Assembly (NCBI RefSeq): GCF_000309385.1 | Contig: NZ_JH976537.1 | Span: forward strand, 1,019,426 to 1,083,425 | Length of the DNA: 64,000 bases | Direction: 5' to 3' | Source: Nodosilinea nodulosa PCC 7104 | GTDB lineage: Bacteria > Cyanobacteriota > Cyanobacteriia > Phormidesmidales > Phormidesmidaceae | Shown here: positions 60,195 to 64,000 of the stretch, one piece after another | How the letters are laid out: each line of letters begins with the position of its first letter | How positions within the stretch are numbered: position 1 is the first letter of the stretch | Translations under genes and position numbers: made by a program | The notes under the pieces: generated by a model | Told to the model about the DNA's origin: nothing | Databases searched by the model: none | Seen by the model: the letters and a program-made list of their open reading frames with translations, nothing else

Positions 60195-61070
60195 CTAAAC
60201 CTCCAGTCCCCACTGGCCAATATCAACCCCATAGACCTGCTGTAGTCGTTTCAAATCGTCGCGCAGCTCGTCTACTACAAAGCTGTACTGTTCCTCAGAG
60301 AGCTTAAATTTTTCCTGTACCCGTCCGGTGCTAAACCAGCCGCGCACCGTGGTCATTACGGGTTCTCGATAGCTGTGGGGCAACCGGCAAATCACCGGAG
60401 AGGCGATGTATTTATCCACTACCGGCCAGGCGCGGTTGGTAATTTTTTTGCCCGTAGAGCTATTGTGCTGTTTGCCCAAATCAGAAAACTCAAAGTCGGC
60501 ATCCACCCCAAGAAACTGGCAGACCTGTTTGAGAATTTTGTCGGGTTGTTTTCTAAGATCGTCGGCATTGAGCAGCAAAATATCTTCAGGGTCAAACCGC
60601 TTAAAGTATTCGTCTAGCTGCATCGCGTACTTTGAGACTTCAATGGCTGGGTAAGGGATACCGTTGACGATCGGCTGCTTGTAGCGAATTGACCAGCGTT
60701 CTTCCAGGTCGTGGGTGCAGTGGGAAATAATCCGCTCAACTGGGTTTTTGATGATGTAGATAAACTTAAATTTGACGTTTTCCTGCTTGGCTGTGGTGAG
60801 GATGCGATCGGCGGCATTGGGCAGCCGGGGTATCTTTGAGTAATTGATCGAGGCCTCCATGGCGATCTGGTGCTGACCAGGGTCTACTTGCCAAAGACTT
60901 TGATAATACTTAAACCCTTTCTCCCACGACTTCTCATGGGTAAAGAAGTTGGGCTCTTTGCTGATGCAGCCCACAATCTGGGGATGCTGAGCCAGATAGT
61001 TGAACAGGCTGGTGGTACCGCACTTCATGGCACCAAAAATAAGTAGATAGTTTTGAATAGGGTCAACCAC
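60195..61070 (-). CDS. Sulfotransferase family protein (3 of 5)
   Basis: A sulfotransferase of about 291 residues. The PAPS loop is LLIFGAMKCGTTSLFNYLAQ with HPQIVGCISKEPNFF after it. The 3'-phosphate motif is IYIIKNPVERIISHC. Overall order resembles the protein at 59191 (heparan-sulfotransferase-like). GTG 61070 is preferred: GGAG stands 6 nt upstream; TTG 61082 is the alternative. The gene is again AT-rich relative to the glycosyltransferase genes and has 107 bp between it and the next sulfotransferase gene. Confidence 0.92.
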   Translation of the reverse strand: MVDPIQNYLLIFGAMKCGTTSLFNYLAQHPQIVGCISKEPNFFTHEKSWEKGFKYYQSLWQVDPGQHQIAMEASINYSKIPRLPNAADRILTTAKQENVKFKFIYIIKNPVERIISHCTHDLEERWSIRYKQPIVNGIPYPAIEVSKYAMQLDEYFKRFDPEDILLLNADDLRKQPDKILKQVCQFLGVDADFEFSDLGKQHNSSTGKKITNRAWPVVDKYIASPVICRLPHSYREPVMTTVRGWFSTGRVQEKFKLSEEQYSFVVDELRDDLKRLQQVYGVDIGQWGLEV

Positions 61071-61154
61071 AGCAAACTCCAAAAGCTTAAACGGCCAGAA
61101 GGTGTCTAAAGCGTAAACCTGAAAAGCTTAGGGCAAAACAAATAAATTCTTTTT

Positions 61155-62270
61155 CTACGCAATAAAATATCTATCGAAGCAGTTTTGATGGCTATCAAAG
61201 ACTGAACCTAAGCTTAGCCTTTCTCCCAACTCGTCAACTCTGTCTGTCGATATAGCTTGGCTCGAAATCAGCTTAAAAATCGCCTTAGATAAAGCTTCGC
61301 CCGTGTAAGGTTCAAAAGTGCTGATTGCCCCTGGAACCAGATGATTATACTCCTCAATCTGGGGAAGGCTATAGGCTAAAATATTAGGGTTTCGGGCTGA
61401 GATCCAGGTCGATAGCGAGCCTGAAGCCGAACATGTTTTAAATGGACATACGGCAACATCAGTAGCGGCCAGGTACAGGTTGAGATCGTCTTCAGTTAGA
61501 TAGCCTGTAACCTGCAATCGATCGGCAACATTGAGCGATTTGGCCAGGGTAAATAAGCCATCTAAAAAAGTTTCGGAACCAGGGCTACATTTCCCCGCAA
61601 ATATGACCCTCACATTCTCAGGCAGGGTAGCCATAGCTTCCACCAGCAGCTCATGCCCTTTGCGACGATGGATCCATCCCAGCAGAGTAACTACAATATC
61701 CTCTTTAATGCCCAGCAAGATCCGAGATTGATGCTTATCCACTGCCAGACTTCTAGCCTCTACAAAATGGGGAATAATCGCTATTTTTTTGTCAACCTTT
61801 TCTCGGATGCTATCTATAGATGCCAGTCGCTTTTTCTCTTCTTTGGTGCAGACCAATAACAGGCTGGCATGATTAACGAGCAGCCAGAGAGCAGAGGCCT
61901 TAAACCCATACATTGCCTTCAGGAATGTGAGCATGTCGCGGACTTTAAAGGCGTACTGCTGCCAGTAGACGTCGTGTAACGTAACAGCTAGTGGCGCTTT
62001 GCACCCGGCCATAAATACCATCAGGTTGATAACGCTAAAATTGTTTCCCCAAATAGCTTGGTTGTACTGGATATGGACAATATCCGCCTCAGCTAATTGT
62101 TTGGCAGCCTGCCAGAGAACTCTGAGGTTGCTGAACCAGCTAGGGCCTAGATCAGCTTGAACCTCTAAAACTGCCAGGTTTTCTCTACGTCTAGCTTCTG
62201 CCGCTAGCAGACGACCATAGCGATGCAGCCCGTGCTCGGGCTTGCCCAGGTGTAGGTAGCCAATTTTCAT
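61155..62270 (-). CDS. Glycosyltransferase family 4 protein, atypical
   Basis: A 371-residue GT-B protein: MKIGYLHLGKPEHGLHRYGR, DIVHIQYNQAIWG, APLAVTLHDVYWQQYAF in the acceptor domain, then TLLGWIHRRKGHELLVEAM and VIFAGKCSPGSETFLDGL in the donor domain. The usual EX7E motif is not clear: the corresponding region reads CSASGSLSTWISARNPN, so the catalytic glutamates may be lost or displaced, and the activity is uncertain. Base composition is AT-rich like the sulfotransferase next to it. It overlaps the upstream sulfotransferase gene by 4 bp (ATGA type), a sign of coupled translation. Confidence 0.85.
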   Translation of the reverse strand: MKIGYLHLGKPEHGLHRYGRLLAAEARRRENLAVLEVQADLGPSWFSNLRVLWQAAKQLAEADIVHIQYNQAIWGNNFSVINLMVFMAGCKAPLAVTLHDVYWQQYAFKVRDMLTFLKAMYGFKASALWLLVNHASLLLVCTKEEKKRLASIDSIREKVDKKIAIIPHFVEARSLAVDKHQSRILLGIKEDIVVTLLGWIHRRKGHELLVEAMATLPENVRVIFAGKCSPGSETFLDGLFTLAKSLNVADRLQVTGYLTEDDLNLYLAATDVAVCPFKTCSASGSLSTWISARNPNILAYSLPQIEEYNHLVPGAISTFEPYTGEALSKAIFKLISSQAISTDRVDELGERLSLGSVFDSHQNCFDRYFIA

Positions 62271-63211
62271 CGCTTTATCCGCTTCTCTACGTACTGCCTG
62301 GCTCGATTGAAGCTGCGCTCGGTTTTAAGCTGGGTTGCCACCCACAAGACCTGCCAACCGGAAGCGTAGGGCTCATAGCCCAGTCGCATCATTTCGTCTT
62401 TAACCACCCAATCGACGGTGGCAATTTCTTCGGGGGTCATGTCCTGCTGCCATCGGGTTAGGGAGTCAGCACTGACGGGCTTGACGGCGTTGCCCTTCCA
62501 GGGTTCGCGGCTGACGTTGACTCCTTTAGAATCTTGTCGATAGTAGTCCAGCATGGCGGCCTGAAACGAGAGGCCTAAAAATTGGCAGATTGCTTTGAGG
62601 CTTGCTTCGGGATTAGAAACCAGGGCTTCATAGTGCAGGTTATAGATAGCGCCATCGGCGGGAGGGCACTGCCGAGCCGTTGCCATGTAGCGCCGCCACA
62701 CGCCCGCATCGCCGCCAATACTGCCCGTGGTCCAGGGCACTTTTTTCCAGGAGTTAACGACCGCCCGAGGGTCCCGAATAATATGAATAAAGCGAGCCTC
62801 GGGGAAAAATTCTTGGAGAGTTTGCATGTAGAGCAGGTGGTTAGGCGTTTTTTCGCCAACCCTAGCGACGGCGCGCTTTTGGCGAAACTGGCTGAGCACC
62901 AGACCGAATAGATTTTTGTAGCTGCGCTCCAGGGTTTGGGCCGCTGCGATGAAGTCGGGAGCCGATAGCTCCATTTCGGCGAATTCGGGCAGATCGACGA
63001 TGGCTTGGAGCAGGAGCTGGTAGGCGCGATCGCTCTCTAGGCTGCCGTACTGCTCGCGCTTGAGCCAGAAGTTTCGGATAAAGTGCGTCTCTGGCGCGAT
63101 CGCCACCTCCGGATGGGCATCTAGCATTTGCTGAAGCAGGGTGGTGCCCGAGCGAGGGCAGCCGACGAGAAAAATGGGGGCCAGCGTTTGCATAACCATA
63201 CTCTCTTGCAT
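62267..63211 (-). CDS. Sulfotransferase family protein (4 of 5)
   Basis: A 314-residue sulfotransferase of the Sulfotransfer_3 type. PAPS loop IFLVGCPRSGTTLLQQML followed by AHPEVAIAPETHF; 3'-phosphate motif FIHIIRDPRAVVNSW. The C-terminal third includes YRQDSKGVNVSREPWKG and the usual RLGYEPY. It sits 3 bp from the sulfotransferase gene to its right and overlaps the glycosyltransferase at 61155 by 4 bp. Acceptor unknown; polysaccharide most likely. It pairs with its neighbour at 63215 as a probable local duplication. Confidence 0.92.
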   Translation of the reverse strand: MQESMVMQTLAPIFLVGCPRSGTTLLQQMLDAHPEVAIAPETHFIRNFWLKREQYGSLESDRAYQLLLQAIVDLPEFAEMELSAPDFIAAAQTLERSYKNLFGLVLSQFRQKRAVARVGEKTPNHLLYMQTLQEFFPEARFIHIIRDPRAVVNSWKKVPWTTGSIGGDAGVWRRYMATARQCPPADGAIYNLHYEALVSNPEASLKAICQFLGLSFQAAMLDYYRQDSKGVNVSREPWKGNAVKPVSADSLTRWQQDMTPEEIATVDWVVKDEMMRLGYEPYASGWQVLWVATQLKTERSFNRARQYVEKRIKR

Positions 63212-63214
63212 CGT

Positions 63215-64000
63215 TTAAGACGAATAGCCCAGACGGCGCAGCAGGGGGCCTGCTTCTTGCTCAATATGCTGAAGCTGATCGGCTGAAAGCTGGCGCTGCC
63301 ATCCCCCTACCGAGTCAGCCCTGGCGTGGGCAAAGGCCTGGTACAGGCACTGAGCAGAGACTGGGTTATGAATACCCAAATAGTCGAGCAACTGCTCGGC
63401 CTCTTGCTGAGGCTGAGAGACTAAATTTTCGTAGCGAAGCTCGTAGTACTGAGCCGCCGGGAGGGTTTGAGCCTGCTCTAAAATGGCGCTGACGTGGCGC
63501 CGCCAGGCCCAAATGCAGCGGTGAATATCGCTGGTGGTTTCAAACTCGTGGGCGCGATCGCTCTCTACCCAAAAGCGCGGATAGGGACCGTGGCGATAGC
63601 CACTCGACTCTCGCTTGTTAGACTCCGCTGAGGCAGCCTGCAACCAGGGCTTTTTGCTATGGGAAAGGGCCGCGTCTCGCCCGTCTCGAATAATGTGAAC
63701 AAACTGGGCATCAGGAAAAGCCTGGTGCAAAAAACTAATCAAAAAGCAGTTGCGGGGAGTCTTTTCGGCAAATCGCAAATCGCCATCGGCATGCAGGCGC
63801 AGAAGCCAGCCATAGACAAAGTGGTAAAACCGACTGGCCTTGCTAAAGCTCCACTCGTTGCTGTGCACATAGCGAGCCGCAGCTTTAGTAGCTACTGGCT
63901 CAAAGTGGTAGGAAATTTCTGGAATGTCGGCAATGCATGAACCTAGAAAGGTGGTGCCAGATCGGGGCGAACCGACGATAAAAATAGGCCGACTGAGATT
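63215..64000 (-). CDS. Sulfotransferase family protein (5 of 5), 5' end outside window
   Basis: The frame is open to the window edge, so at least 261 residues are visible and the start lies beyond base 64000. The first visible residues, NLSRPIFIVGSPRSGTTFLG, are the PAPS loop, so only a few N-terminal residues can be missing. The 3'-phosphate motif is FVHIIRDGRDAALSHS. The C-terminus ends RRLGYSS as in related Sulfotransfer_3 proteins. The same PRSGTT/IIRD pattern and RLGY end occur in the next gene at 62267, 3 bp away. Confidence 0.92.
   Translation of the reverse strand, partial: NLSRPIFIVGSPRSGTTFLGSCIADIPEISYHFEPVATKAAARYVHSNEWSFSKASRFYHFVYGWLLRLHADGDLRFAEKTPRNCFLISFLHQAFPDAQFVHIIRDGRDAALSHSKKPWLQAASAESNKRESSGYRHGPYPRFWVESDRAHEFETTSDIHRCIWAWRRHVSAILEQAQTLPAAQYYELRYENLVSQPQQEAEQLLDYLGIHNPVSAQCLYQAFAHARADSVGGWQRQLSADQLQHIEQEAGPLLRRLGYSS

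Overview
The window is cyanobacterial. GCGATCGC (HIP1) octamers are scattered through almost every gene, coding GC looks close to 60%, and the gene content fits: HemB, a cyanobacterial class II aldolase, a CAAD/CURT1 protein, an XisH/XisI pair, Uma2 proteins, a bifunctional PutA, cyanoexosortase, PTPA-CTERM proteins and HpsJ-like proteins. I infer a filamentous, Leptolyngbya/Nodosilinea-like strain, but nothing here fixes the genus.

Bases 1-16.6 kb are mostly housekeeping and small accessory genes: a truncated membrane protein, an inositol-monophosphatase family enzyme, fructose-bisphosphate aldolase with a clear terminator, tRNA-Lys(UUU), hemB, surE, a phosphonate-type ABC locus with binding protein and ATPase but no permease, XisH/XisI, two Uma2 proteins, PutA and a eukaryote-like cyclophilin. 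Bases 16.6-20.8 kb hold a surface locus: a large O-antigen-polymerase-like protein with a TPR-like tail, a divergent membrane-anchored protein, and a type IV pilin. From 22.6 to 31.2 kb lie signalling and transport genes on the plus strand: a five-PAS hybrid histidine kinase, a Crp-like regulator, an SRPBCC protein, an ABC exporter half-transporter preceded by a perfect 22-bp palindrome, and a membrane GGDEF-EAL protein. Bases 31.2-41 kb are mixed: MerR-like, MoaD-like, DUF4349 lipoprotein, serpin, CAAD protein, HflX whose conserved N-terminus has no canonical start codon, a Uma2 pseudogene carrying a 190-bp non-autonomous insertion with an 11-bp target duplication, and a bestrophin.

From 41 kb to the right edge every gene is on the minus strand, so transcription enters from beyond base 64000. 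This block is a sulfated-exopolysaccharide locus: five sulfotransferases interleaved with five GT-B (GT4-like) and three GT-A (GT2) glycosyltransferases, then a Wzy-like polymerase, an HpsJ-like protein and a cyanoexosortase with an intact Cys/Arg/His triad. Beyond these lie two PTPA-CTERM proteins, a DUF4347/beta-helix/RTX adhesin and a second HpsJ-like protein. The reading I favour is that glycosyltransferases and sulfotransferases build a sulfated repeat unit, Wzy polymerises it, and the exosortase module processes secreted proteins onto, or into, the same surface layer. Initiating glycosyltransferase, flippase and export genes are not in view.

Small repeats are plentiful: two copies of a hairpin-forming intergenic element (one sitting where the missing ABC permease would be expected), the 190-bp element in the Uma2 pseudogene, several palindromic intergenic repeats, an 8-bp G-rich minisatellite starting at the base after the serpin stop codon, a 33-bp in-gene repeat, and a 15-bp repeat before a sulfotransferase start. 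No CRISPR array, rRNA, prophage or complete transposase gene was seen.
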